Shown here piece by piece: positions 7,647 through 15,338 of a stretch of 64,000 nucleotides of DNA. The notes under the pieces are model-generated. The model was not told the DNA's origin and searched no databases. It saw only the letters and a program-made list of their open reading frames with translations. Source of the stretch: Ruania rhizosphaerae (GTDB lineage: Bacteria > Actinomycetota > Actinomycetes > Actinomycetales > Beutenbergiaceae); the NCBI RefSeq assembly GCF_009805705.1, contig NZ_VSMB01000012.1, positions 62,001 through 126,000 on the forward strand, read 5' to 3'. A program made the position numbers and the translations under genes. Numbering within the stretch: position 1 is the stretch's first letter; each line of letters begins with the position of its first letter.

Positions 7647-8420
7647 TCAGGCGAGCCGTCGACGATAGATGAGGTTCGCCGTCACGAAGGCCACCAGCAG
7701 GATCGCGACCGTCCACGCGAGGGCGACCCAGAACTGGGACCCCACGGCCTGCTCCGTGAACAGGGCACGGATCGTGTCCACGATCGCCGTCACCGGCTGG
7801 TGCTCGGCGAACCACCGCAACGGGCCGGGCATGCTCTCGGTCGGAACGAACGCCGAGCTGAGGAAGGGCAGGAAGATCAGCGGGTAGGAGAACGCGCTCG
7901 CTCCGTCCACCGAACTCGCCGTGAGTCCCGGGATCACCGCCACCCAGGTGAGCGCCAGGGTGAACAGGACGAGGACTCCGGCCACTGCGAGCCAGGCGAG
8001 CACGCCGGCGCCGGTGCGGAAGCCCAGCAGGAAGGCCACCCCCACCACGATCACGAGGGAGACTACGTTCGCGACGACGGACGTCAGCACGTGGGCCCAT
8101 GGCACCGCCGACCGGCCGATGGGCATCGAGCTGAACCGTTCGACGATCCCGCCCTGGACGTCCAGGAACAGCCGGTAGGCGGTGTAGGAGATCCCGGAGG
8201 CGATCGTGATGAGGAGGATTCCGGGGAGCAGATAGTTCACGTAGGACCCGGCACCCGCCCCCTGGCCGGTGTCGATGGCCCCGCCGAAGACGTAGACGAA
8301 CAACAACATGAAGGCGATCGGCATCAGCGCGGTGGTGATGATCGTGTCGGGGCTGCGGAGGACGTGGCGCAACGAGCGTCCGGTGAGGGCGAGCGTGTCG
8401 CTCACGGCGTGGCTGGTCAT
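7647..8420 (-). CDS. ABC-2 type transporter permease, DrrB family
   Basis: 257 residues, six predicted membrane helices (for example TALMPIAFMLLFVYVFGG, YLLPGILLITIASGISYT, NVVSLVIVVGVAFLLGF). The motif FLPFLSSAFVPTESMPGPLRWFAEHQPVT with the conserved region before the last helix is characteristic of DrrB/NodJ-like ABC-2 permeases that export drugs or lipids. Its GTG/ATG end overlaps the ATPase stop by 4 bases, so the two form one exporter. Last gene of a PadR-controlled operon. Confidence 0.92.
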   Translation of the reverse strand: MTSHAVSDTLALTGRSLRHVLRSPDTIITTALMPIAFMLLFVYVFGGAIDTGQGAGAGSYVNYLLPGILLITIASGISYTAYRLFLDVQGGIVERFSSMPIGRSAVPWAHVLTSVVANVVSLVIVVGVAFLLGFRTGAGVLAWLAVAGVLVLFTLALTWVAVIPGLTASSVDGASAFSYPLIFLPFLSSAFVPTESMPGPLRWFAEHQPVTAIVDTIRALFTEQAVGSQFWVALAWTVAILLVAFVTANLIYRRRLA

Positions 8421-9235
8421 CGTCGTTCCTTCTGGTCAGTCTGGTCAGTGTCAGTCTGGTTCGTATGGCCGATCACGGCGAGGAAGACGTCTTCGAGCGA
8501 GGGCTGCTTCTCGACGTACTCCACCTCGGCCGGCGGCAGGAGGTTCTTGAGCTCGACGAGCGTGCCGTCGACGATGATCCGCCCCTCGTGCAGGATCGCG
8601 ATCCGGTCAGCGAGTTGCTCGGCCTCCTCCAGGTACTGCGTGGTGAGTAACACCGTGGTTCCGCCTGCGGCGAGCTTCCTGACGGCGTCCCACACCTCCC
8701 GGCGCCCCTGGGGGTCCAGGCCGGTGGTCGGTTCGTCCAGGACGATGACCTCGGGGTCGCCGACCAGGCTCATCGCGATGTCCAATCGCCGGCGCATCCC
8801 GCCGGAGTAGGTGGCCACGCGGCGGGAGCCGGCCTCGGTGAGCGAGAAGCGGGCGAGCAGGTCGTCGGCAATCTCGCGCGGATTGGGCAGGTGGCGCAGC
8901 CGGGAGATCAGGGTGAGGTTCTCCCGGCCGGTGAGAATCTCGTCGACTGCCGCGAACTGCCCGGTGAGGCTGATCCGCTCACGGACCGTCGCAGCGTCAG
9001 TGGTGACCTCGGCTCCAGCGACCGTGGCCGTGCCGGCATCGGGCGCGAGGAGAGTGGCGAGGATCTTCACCGTGGTGGTCTTGCCGGCTCCGTTGGATCC
9101 GAGCAGGGCGACGATCTTTCCCCGGGCCACATTCAGGTCGACACCGCGCAGCACCTGCAGGTCCCCATAGGACTTGCGTAGCCCCTGGATTCCGATGGCG
9201 GGATCCGCGGCGGGTTCTCGGGCGAGCGCGCTCAC
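8417..9235 (-). CDS. ABC transporter ATP-binding protein, DrrA family
   Basis: 272 residues from GTG 9235, whose GTGA overlaps the stop of the DUF1048 gene. Walker A LGSNGAGKTTTVKIL near residue 45, Q-loop ISLTGQFAAVDEILTGRENL, signature YSGGMRRRLDIAMSL, Walker [13 protein letters not shown], and the H-loop position occupied by Gln in LLTTQYLEEAE, as in the DrrA group. The C-terminal PSLEDVFLAVIG is the DrrA-type tail, extended here by an unusual Asp/Thr/Gln-rich stretch (NQTDTDQTDQKERR) encoded by a short direct repeat. Powers the adjacent DrrB-like permease; substrate unknown. Confidence 0.94.
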   Translation of the reverse strand: MSALAREPAADPAIGIQGLRKSYGDLQVLRGVDLNVARGKIVALLGSNGAGKTTTVKILATLLAPDAGTATVAGAEVTTDAATVRERISLTGQFAAVDEILTGRENLTLISRLRHLPNPREIADDLLARFSLTEAGSRRVATYSGGMRRRLDIAMSLVGDPEVIVLDEPTTGLDPQGRREVWDAVRKLAAGGTTVLLTTQYLEEAEQLADRIAILHEGRIIVDGTLVELKNLLPPAEVEYVEKQPSLEDVFLAVIGHTNQTDTDQTDQKERR

Positions 9236-9594
9236 GATGTCTCCCCTGCTGCGTTGCGGATCGACTCCTGGAGACGGCGGCGCTCCTTGGCAATCCAGTG
9301 ATCCTGGGAGTAGTTGGCCAGGAACGTCTCGGCGAACTCGACCGGATCCTCGCCTACGATCTGCCGGATCGGCGTTCCGTCGGCGGCGTGCTCCTCGAAC
9401 AGATCGATCAGGTTGTCCAGCATCGTCATCATGGTGTTGCCGTTGGTGATGCCCGAGAAGTACATGGCGTACCGTTCGACGGCGCTGCATGCAGCGCGAT
9501 AGGGCTCCGGCAACTCCTTCACACGAGCCTTGTACTGCCGCCAGCGGCGCTTGTCCCCCAGGTCGCCGACGACTTTCTCAATGAACTTGTTCAT
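9232..9594 (-). CDS. DUF1048 family protein
   Basis: 120 residues from ATG 9594, overlapping the PadR stop as ATGA. Helical protein (MNKFIEKVVGDLGDKRRWRQ, ELPEPYRAACSAVERYAMYF, GNTMMTMLDNLIDLFEEHAA) of the DUF1048 family. These small proteins are regularly encoded between a PadR regulator and a drug-type ABC exporter. They have been proposed to act with the regulator or transporter, but no activity is established. The gene order here is the standard one. Confidence 0.9.
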   Translation of the reverse strand: MNKFIEKVVGDLGDKRRWRQYKARVKELPEPYRAACSAVERYAMYFSGITNGNTMMTMLDNLIDLFEEHAADGTPIRQIVGEDPVEFAETFLANYSQDHWIAKERRRLQESIRNAAGETS

Positions 9595-9923
9595 CGTGCC
9601 TCTCCTTCGCGGAGCTGCTCCAGCCTCTCGACCAGGAAGCTCCAAGTGGTCCAGAACTCTTCCAGGTGTGCACTGCCCTGGGCATTGAGGGAGTACACCT
9701 TGCGCGGGGGCCCCTTCTCGGAGGGCACCTTCTCCACGTCGACCAAACCCTTCTGCTCAAGTCGCACGAGCAGTGCGTAGACAGTGCCTTCGACGATCTC
9801 GGCGAAGCCCTGCTCTCGCAGCCGGGCAGTGATCTCGTAGCCGTAGGCGGGGCTCTCGGCGAGGAGCGCGAGGACGATGCCGTCCAACGTGCCCTTGAGC
9901 ATCTCGGTGATCTGCTTGCCCAC
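9591..9923 (-). CDS. PadR family transcriptional regulator
   Basis: 110 residues from GTG 9923, chosen because GAGG sits 6 bases upstream; the GTG at 9935 is possible but has no such signal. The winged-helix core (LDGIVLALLAESPAYGYEIT, IVEGTVYALLVRLEQKGLVD, PSEKGPPRKVYSLNAQGSAH) is a textbook PadR domain, with a C-terminal dimerisation helix (LEEFWTTWSFLVERLEQL). It heads the four-gene operon with DUF1048 and the DrrAB-like exporter. PadR repressors of this type usually bind an operator in their own promoter; a two-copy repeat at 9950-9995 just upstream is the likely site. Confidence 0.93.
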   Translation of the reverse strand: MGKQITEMLKGTLDGIVLALLAESPAYGYEITARLREQGFAEIVEGTVYALLVRLEQKGLVDVEKVPSEKGPPRKVYSLNAQGSAHLEEFWTTWSFLVERLEQLREGEAR

Positions 9924-9932
9924 GAATGACCT

Positions 9933-10003
9933 CACTACTCGGCGTCACTAACTACCGGTAGAAAGTAACACTAAGTACCAGTAGATAGCAACACTGAGTA
10001 GTG
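9933..10003 (-). promoter_or_regulatory. Candidate PadR operator: tandem 23-bp repeats inside an 8-bp inverted repeat
   Basis: Two adjacent 23-base repeats (9950-9972 and 9973-9995) match at 19 of 23 positions; their cores are CTACCGGTAG (a perfect palindrome, 9952-9961) and GTACCAGTAG (9975-9984). They are flanked by CACTACTC (9933-9940) and its exact reverse complement GAGTAGTG (9996-10003). The block lies directly upstream of the padR start, in an AT-richer stretch than its surroundings, where the operon promoter must be. Confidence 0.7.
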
Positions 10004-10026
10004 GCCGGCGGCTCCGGTCGAGCGGC

Positions 10027-10440
10027 TCAGGGCAGTGCGACGGGAGGGGTGATGACATCGAGCAGGGAGCGGTCCTCCGCTCGTCGCAGCAGCGCCGTGG
10101 CGTCATCGATCGAGACCCACCTGCGGCCGTCGATCTCCCGGTTCGGCACGAAGTCGCGTTCGCCGACGACACTCATCAACCAGTAGTGCGTGCGCTTCGG
10201 ACTGTCGGTCTCATCGGTGTAGACGATGGCGCCGACGTAGTCCCCCAGCTCGCACCGGAGTGCCGTCTCCTCCTCAACTTCACGCAGCGCTGCGTCTGCG
10301 ATGCCCTCCCCCGGGTCGACCTTCCCCTTGGGCAGGGACCAGTCGTCGTATTTCGGGCGATGGATGAGCACGAGTTCGGGACCATGCGCCCTCACGCGCA
10401 CCACGATGCCACCGGCTGCGATGACCATCGACGGACTCAT
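10027..10440 (-). CDS. NUDIX hydrolase
   Basis: 137 residues from ATG 10440, overlapping the CobO-like stop as ATGA. The NUDIX box is GKVDPGEGIADAALREVEEE followed by TAL, matching GX5EX7REUXEE except that the usual Gly after EEx is Ala. N-terminus MVIAAGGIVVRVRAHGPELV and IHRPKYDDWSLPKGKVD are of the MutT/Ap4A-hydrolase-like subgroup, cleaving nucleoside diphosphate-linked compounds. Final gene of the five-gene operon with an ABC transporter and a CobO-like protein; its true substrate is not evident. Confidence 0.92.
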   Translation of the reverse strand: MSPSMVIAAGGIVVRVRAHGPELVLIHRPKYDDWSLPKGKVDPGEGIADAALREVEEETALRCELGDYVGAIVYTDETDSPKRTHYWLMSVVGERDFVPNREIDGRRWVSIDDATALLRRAEDRSLLDVITPPVALP

Positions 10441-10958
10441 GTGCTGAGGATGCCTTTCTTGCCGTCGTGCTCGACCATGTCGAACCGGGTGACTGTGTCG
10501 GCCAGCTCGCAGAACTCGGCCACGCTGTGCCGTCCGGTGATGATCACACTCACCCCGGGATGACGGTGCTGAATCGTCTCGACGACCTCGGTCACCTCGA
10601 GCCACCCGCTGTGGATCGCATGCGTCAACTCGTCGAGTACGAGGAGGCTCGGCTCCGGCTCGGTGAGTGCCTCGCGGGCATGGCCCAGGGCCACCTGGGC
10701 CAGCGCCGTCGGATCGCGGGAGCCCCAGGTGAGGTCGGGCGAGAGCACTGGCCAGTGGATGCCGAGTGGGCCGGCCTGTGAGATCTCCGCGGCGTTCCAG
10801 GAACCTCCCTTGAGGAACTGGACGACCGTCGTTGGCCAGCCGCGACCCCGGGCGCGCACGGCATAGCCGATCGCCGCCGCGCTCTTGCCCCAGCCCTCAC
10901 CGGTGAACAGCATCACGATCCCACCCTGACCAGGCGGGGCTGCCTTCCTCGCGCTCAC
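10437..10958 (-). CDS. CobO/BtuR-like cob(I)yrinic acid a,c-diamide adenosyltransferase family protein
   Basis: 173 residues from GTG 10958. P-loop LFTGEGWGKSAAAIGYAVRA corresponds to the family's TGxGKGKTTAA segment, VVQFLKGG to the next conserved strand, LVLDELTHAIHSGWL to the Walker-B-like LDEl, and SVIITGRHSVAEFCELADTV to the TGR..p..l...AD segment. The Lys before GK is Trp and the C-terminal KHPy..Gi.Aq.GiE region is missing, replaced by HDGKKGILST, so adenosyltransferase activity is uncertain. The start lies 62 bases inside the upstream ATPase gene; a later start would damage the P-loop. No other cobalamin genes are nearby. Confidence 0.82.
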   Translation of the reverse strand: MSARKAAPPGQGGIVMLFTGEGWGKSAAAIGYAVRARGRGWPTTVVQFLKGGSWNAAEISQAGPLGIHWPVLSPDLTWGSRDPTALAQVALGHAREALTEPEPSLLVLDELTHAIHSGWLEVTEVVETIQHRHPGVSVIITGRHSVAEFCELADTVTRFDMVEHDGKKGILST

Positions 10959-12150
10959 GGATCGATCCTCTCAGCGCCGGCTCGGCGAGTCGATCCTGCG
11001 CGCCGAAGATCAGCACCCCGGTGGGGTCGATCCGCACGTGCACCGGCTCGTCTCGATCGAGCCTGTGTTCGCTGGCGAACACGAGTGAGCCGCCGACCGC
11101 GTGCTCACCCGGCGAGTGGGCCACATTGAGCCGGGTGCGATAGGCACTGCCCTCGAAGACCGAGGACTGCACCAGGCCGCTGACGATGTTCGGTCCACTC
11201 TCGTGCGCGCTCACCATGTGGATGGCGTCAGCGTGCACGTGGACTGTCGGTGCCGCCGTCCCGTCGTGGGCCGACGCATCGCCGCCGCAGTCTCGTCCGT
11301 GCAGCGAGAACGACCCGATCACGGCTCTGGCCGTCTCAGGTACGTCCCGGTACGCGGCGTCGGGGGTCAGCGTCGAGGAGAACCCAGCGAGACTGGCCAC
11401 CCACGTCGACCGTGGCCGGGTGAAGAGCCCCTGCGGCGAGTCGAGCTGCACGATCCGGCCCTGATGCAGCACCAGGATGCGATCAGCGAGTGCGAGGGCC
11501 TCACTGACATCGTGCGTGACGTAGATCGTGGTGGTACCGAGCGAAGCCAGCAGGGTGGCGAGCTCTTCGCGCATGGCGGCACGCAGCTGCACGTCGAGAT
11601 TGGACAACGGTTCGTCGAAGAGCAGGAGCTCAGGCGACGTGGCGAGTGCCCGCGCGATGGCAACCCGCTGCTGCTGGCCGCCGGAGATCTCGGCCGGACG
11701 GCGATCCGCCAGCCCGTCCAGCTGCAGGAACCGCATCAGCTCCTCCACGCGCGCGGCCCGTTCGGCCGAGTTCACCCGGTGGGCGCCATACCGCAATCCA
11801 TAGCCGATGATGTCGCGTACCGGCATGTGCGGCCAGAGTGCGTAGTCCTGGAACACCATGTTGATCCCACGTCTGTCCGGTGGGACGAGCAGACCTGGTC
11901 GGGAGAGCAGGCGATCGCCGACCCGGATCTCGCCGGCATCCGGGCTCTCGAGCCCCGCTACGAGCCGGAGCAATGTCGATTTGCCGCATCCGGACGGTCC
12001 GAGCACGCACAGCGTCTCGCCCGCCTCGATCGTGACACTCAGATCGTCGACGGCTCGCCTTCCGCGTTCGTACTCCTTGGACACACTGGTGATCTCCAGA
12101 GGCACGCCTGGAGCGGTGAGTGCGGTCGTGGGTTCGCTGAACGTGGTCAT
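10897..12150 (-). CDS. ABC transporter ATP-binding protein, iron(III)/thiamine/polyamine type
   Basis: 417 residues, ATG 12150 overlapping the permease stop as ATGA. Walker A LGPSGCGKSTLLRL, Q-loop INMVFQDYALWPHM, signature ISGGQQQRVAIARALA, Walker B LLLFDEPLSNLD and H-loop IYVTHDVSEAL give the FbpC/PotA/MalK group. Residues ~245-400 form a C-terminal regulatory TOBE-like domain; it is long, ends in a charged tail, and overlaps the CobO-like gene. Works with the permease at 12147-13967 and the binding lipoprotein. Confidence 0.93.
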   Translation of the reverse strand: MTTFSEPTTALTAPGVPLEITSVSKEYERGRRAVDDLSVTIEAGETLCVLGPSGCGKSTLLRLVAGLESPDAGEIRVGDRLLSRPGLLVPPDRRGINMVFQDYALWPHMPVRDIIGYGLRYGAHRVNSAERAARVEELMRFLQLDGLADRRPAEISGGQQQRVAIARALATSPELLLFDEPLSNLDVQLRAAMREELATLLASLGTTTIYVTHDVSEALALADRILVLHQGRIVQLDSPQGLFTRPRSTWVASLAGFSSTLTPDAAYRDVPETARAVIGSFSLHGRDCGGDASAHDGTAAPTVHVHADAIHMVSAHESGPNIVSGLVQSSVFEGSAYRTRLNVAHSPGEHAVGGSLVFASEHRLDRDEPVHVRIDPTGVLIFGAQDRLAEPALRGSIREREEGSPAWSGWDRDAVHR

Positions 12151-13967
12151 GGCAGCTGGCCTCTCGTCGTGCGGCTCGATGGCGATGCGTGATCGGTGGG
12201 AGCGGCGGCGCCTCGCCGGGTAGGTCCGATAGGGGCCCCGGGGGCCAGCAGCACCATCCCGAGGCGGGAGGCGACCAGCGCGCAGACGACCACCAGCACG
12301 GCCGTGAAGAGCGCCCCGGCGGTGGCGTATCCGTAGTGCCCGCGATCGAACTCCATGAGGATCTCCACCGGAAGTGTGGTGAAGGACGGTGGCGCGAGCA
12401 TGGTGGTCGCGGCAAGGTCGAACACACTCGAGGCGAACACGGCCGCCAGCGCCGAGACGACCGCGGCGGCCACGACCGGCAGCAGCACCGTGCGCAGGCG
12501 GACGAACAGACCCGCACCGCTGAGTGCCGCGGCGTGCAGGAAGGCCGGAGGAACCTGCGCGAGCGCACCGAGCTGTAGCCGGACGGCCACCGGCAGGGCG
12601 GTGGCCACTCCGGCGAAGACCAACAGAACGGGTGAGCCGTACAGAGACAGCCCGAGACCCGCGAGCACGGGCTGGTTCCAGAGGAAGATATAGCCGACCG
12701 CCAGTACGATGCCCGGCACAGCGAGGGCGACCGTGCCGGACAAGTCGATGAAGACCTTCCCGCGGAACCCGGTGAATGTGAGCACGACTGCGATGAGGAA
12801 TCCGAGGACGGTGGTCAGGATGGCAACTGTCGCAGCGATCGCCAGCGAGTTGGTGGCACCGGTGAGCATCACGCTGCCGCGGGCGAAGATCTCACCGTAG
12901 TGTTCGAGCGTGAAGTTCCCGGGAGCCAGACCACCGGCGGCCGAACGTGAGAGCGAGACCTGCAGTGACGAGCCGAGCGGGATACCGAGCACGAGCAGCA
13001 CGACCAGGACCGTCACCGCGGTCCATGCCCATGGCCTGCGTGCGCGTGGGACGATCACCCGCGAGGCGCGGTTGGTGAGGAAATCAAAGCGGGATCGGCG
13101 CAGGATCCGCATGTAGACGATGATGGCGAGCGCAAGGATCACGATGAGGTAGAAGGACAGCACCCCTCCGAGCTCGAACCGGACCGGGCTCTGCCGTACG
13201 GAAGCGTAGATCGAGTACGGCAGCGTGGGATAGCTGTATGAGGTGGACAGCGCAGCGGGCAGCCCGAAGTCGCCGAGGACGTCGACGAAGACGAGGATCG
13301 CACCAGAAATCAGGGCGGGTGCCAGCAGCGGGAGCCGGACTGTCCGCAAGACGGTCAGCGGGCCCGCTCCGCTCAGCGCAGCGGCCTGGCGGTAGGAACT
13401 GTCGTCCCAGCGGAGTGCGGCCGAGGTCGCCAGGTAGGCGAGCGGGTACTGGGTCAGGCTCATGATGACGATCAGCCCACCAGGCGAGAACACCAGGGGG
13501 CCGACCCAGTCTGCGCCGAAAGAGTTGGCCGCCACGCCACTCGGTGAGGCGAACAACACCCAGCCCTGCGCGAGGATGAAGGAGGGACTCACGAGCAACA
13601 CCCAGGCGGCGCCGTCGAGAATCCCTACCCCTGGGTAGGCGACACTGTGACGCAGGATCGCAAGCGCGGAACCGAAGCCTCCGCCGAGGACCATCGCCCC
13701 GGACGCCAGGGTGAGCGAGTTCACCAGGCTCGCCTGCCACAGCGGTCTCTCCCCGATCTCGGTGAGCAGCCCGGGCTGGAACGACCAGTCCGGTGTGAGG
13801 CCGATCCCCGGGAAGACCCCTTGTGCGAGCACGAACAGGAGGGGCAGGCCGACCAGGACGACGAGCACACCGACCAGGACCGAGCCGAGCCCGTTCTCCG
13901 CGCGTGGAAGGCTCAGCCTGGGGCGACTGGCAGCCGCCCCAGTTGCCGGCCCGGCCGACGACGTCAC
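12147..13967 (-). CDS. ABC transporter permease with two fused membrane domains (FbpB/ThiP type)
   Basis: 606 residues, GTG 13967 overlapping the binding-protein stop as GTGA. About twelve helices in two six-helix halves. Each half has its own EAA loop: AAALSGAGPLTVLRTVRLPL in the first, AAALSGAGLFVRLRTVLLPV in the second, so one polypeptide supplies both permease domains, as in iron(III) and thiamine importers. The N-terminal segment GSVLVGVLVVLVGLPLLFVL is the first helix. Part of a complete importer with the adjacent ATPase and lipoprotein. Confidence 0.94.
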   Translation of the reverse strand: MTSSAGPATGAAASRPRLSLPRAENGLGSVLVGVLVVLVGLPLLFVLAQGVFPGIGLTPDWSFQPGLLTEIGERPLWQASLVNSLTLASGAMVLGGGFGSALAILRHSVAYPGVGILDGAAWVLLVSPSFILAQGWVLFASPSGVAANSFGADWVGPLVFSPGGLIVIMSLTQYPLAYLATSAALRWDDSSYRQAAALSGAGPLTVLRTVRLPLLAPALISGAILVFVDVLGDFGLPAALSTSYSYPTLPYSIYASVRQSPVRFELGGVLSFYLIVILALAIIVYMRILRRSRFDFLTNRASRVIVPRARRPWAWTAVTVLVVLLVLGIPLGSSLQVSLSRSAAGGLAPGNFTLEHYGEIFARGSVMLTGATNSLAIAATVAILTTVLGFLIAVVLTFTGFRGKVFIDLSGTVALAVPGIVLAVGYIFLWNQPVLAGLGLSLYGSPVLLVFAGVATALPVAVRLQLGALAQVPPAFLHAAALSGAGLFVRLRTVLLPVVAAAVVSALAAVFASSVFDLAATTMLAPPSFTTLPVEILMEFDRGHYGYATAGALFTAVLVVVCALVASRLGMVLLAPGAPIGPTRRGAAAPTDHASPSSRTTRGQLP

Positions 13968-15037
13968 CGGACCGACTGGTTCGCGAACCAGTCCTTGATC
14001 TCAGCCTCCTGATCGGCGGCGAACTGCCCGTCAGTGATCAGCAGCGGCGCGTCCTGCGGGCGTTGCTGCGGCAGGGAGGACGTGTCCGTTCCGGTGACGT
14101 ACGGGGTGAGGATGCCGTCGTTCTCGCCGTGTTCCATGAGGTAGCCCATGGTCTCCGCGGTCAGCAGCCAGTCGACGAGCGCAGCAGCGGCACATGGGCG
14201 CGGGGTGTCAGCACTGATCGCCACGCCCCGGACGACGCCGGGCGCCCCGTCGTCGGGCCAGACGAAGTCGACCGGATCGCCCGCATCGATCAGCTCGTAG
14301 ACGTTCTGCTCCTGCAGGGCGGCAACGGGCACCTCGCCGGAGGCCAGGGCCTGGCCGACGGGTCCGTTCTTGGGATAGGTGTTAAGTCCGTTCTCCATGA
14401 GCGCACCGAAATACTGTTCCGCACCCTCGGTGCCGCGGTCCTGGAAGAACCAGGACACGATCGGATAAGCGGGCGCTGCCACAGCCGGGTCAGCGATGCC
14501 GACCGGCGCATAGTGGGGCTCGGTCAGGTCGTCCCAGGTCCGGGGAGCCTCAGCGGCGTCGATCACGTCGGTGTTGTACGCGATCACGGCGGCAGCATGT
14601 TCGCTGATCGGAAGCCATGCGTTGTCCTCCGGCGCGATGCTCTGACCGCGGTCGTCAAGGTTCTCGCGGCTCTGGGAGCTCCAGCCGGTGAGCAGCTCTC
14701 CGCGGTCGGCGAGCCCCTGCAGGCTGCCATGCCCGTCCAGGACGACGACATCCCACTGGGGGTTGTTCGCCTCGGCCGCGATGCGAGCCAGGATCTCGCC
14801 GCCACCGAGGTCGGCGATCTCGGTCGCGATCCCGGTGTCTTCGGTGAACTGGTCGCTGAGGACGGGACCCCATGGGTTGAGGTAGACGCGCAACGGCCCG
14901 TCCTCGGCTGCGCAGCCCGGTTCGGGTGCCGCATCTGCTCCTTCGGCGGGCTGGGTGGCTCCGGCGCCACAGGCACCGAGGGTGAGGACCGCCGCGCTCC
15001 CGAGAGCGATGGCACTGTATCGAGTCTTCCGTGTCAC
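13964..15037 (-). CDS. ABC transporter substrate-binding lipoprotein (iron/thiamine/spermidine-like)
   Basis: 357 residues from GTG 15037, chosen because GGAGG lies 6 bases upstream and it yields a signal peptide: RKTRYSAIALGSAAVLTLGAC with lipobox LGAC, Cys 23. The mature protein follows the bacterial extracellular solute-binding type 2 fold: LRVYLNPWGPVLSDQFTEDT, ILARIAAEANNPQWDVVVLD, TYPKNGPVGQALASGEVPVA, and the C-terminal VVRGVAISADTPRPCAAAAL. It delivers an unknown ligand to the FbpB-like permease. First gene of the overlapping five-gene operon; an 8-3-8 palindrome sits at 15070-15088. Confidence 0.92.
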   Translation of the reverse strand: MTRKTRYSAIALGSAAVLTLGACGAGATQPAEGADAAPEPGCAAEDGPLRVYLNPWGPVLSDQFTEDTGIATEIADLGGGEILARIAAEANNPQWDVVVLDGHGSLQGLADRGELLTGWSSQSRENLDDRGQSIAPEDNAWLPISEHAAAVIAYNTDVIDAAEAPRTWDDLTEPHYAPVGIADPAVAAPAYPIVSWFFQDRGTEGAEQYFGALMENGLNTYPKNGPVGQALASGEVPVAALQEQNVYELIDAGDPVDFVWPDDGAPGVVRGVAISADTPRPCAAAALVDWLLTAETMGYLMEHGENDGILTPYVTGTDTSSLPQQRPQDAPLLITDGQFAADQEAEIKDWFANQSVR

Positions 15038-15338
15038 TGTGATCCTCCGGTTCGAGTGGGCTGGAGCGGCGCACACGATCCGTGTGCGTGTGACTCGACG
15101 ATCGCGCCTGGATCCGAACGCCACCCGCCATTCACGTAACAGTCACTCTCCGCGAACATGAACTCCTGAGAAAGGCGGACGGGCTCGCCACCCGACTGTT
15201 CATGCTCTCGTCACCCGCGCGACACTCTGGTGCGATGCGCGAGCCCAGACCAGCCGGCCAGACATCGCCATCGTGGGTAGGCTGGCCCCCGTATGGACCG
15301 GGGATCTCAACCACCGGCCACCGGACGGGAGGGGCATC
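15038..15338. other. 301-bp divergent intergenic region
   Basis: Between the binding-lipoprotein operon and the AI-2E family gene. It holds the palindrome at 15070-15088 described separately and the ribosome binding sites of both neighbours. I looked for riboswitch signatures of iron or thiamine uptake genes and for a small ORF and saw neither. Confidence 0.6.
15070..15088 (-). promoter_or_regulatory. Palindrome upstream of the ABC importer operon
   Basis: CGCACACG-ATC-CGTGTGCG, a perfect 8-3-8 inverted repeat 33 bases upstream of the binding-protein start. It could be an operator or a short 5'-UTR hairpin; no T-run follows on either strand, so a terminator is less likely. Confidence 0.45.

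Noticed and set aside
7569-8810. Long forward open frame opposite the DrrB/DrrA-like genes
   Set aside because: High-GC antisense shadow; both reverse genes are complete with clear families and the forward translation has no recognisable domain.
15141-15200. CTGAGA-like sequence in front of the ABC importer as a TPP riboswitch
   Set aside because: It lies on the wrong strand and the ACCTGATC partner element is absent.
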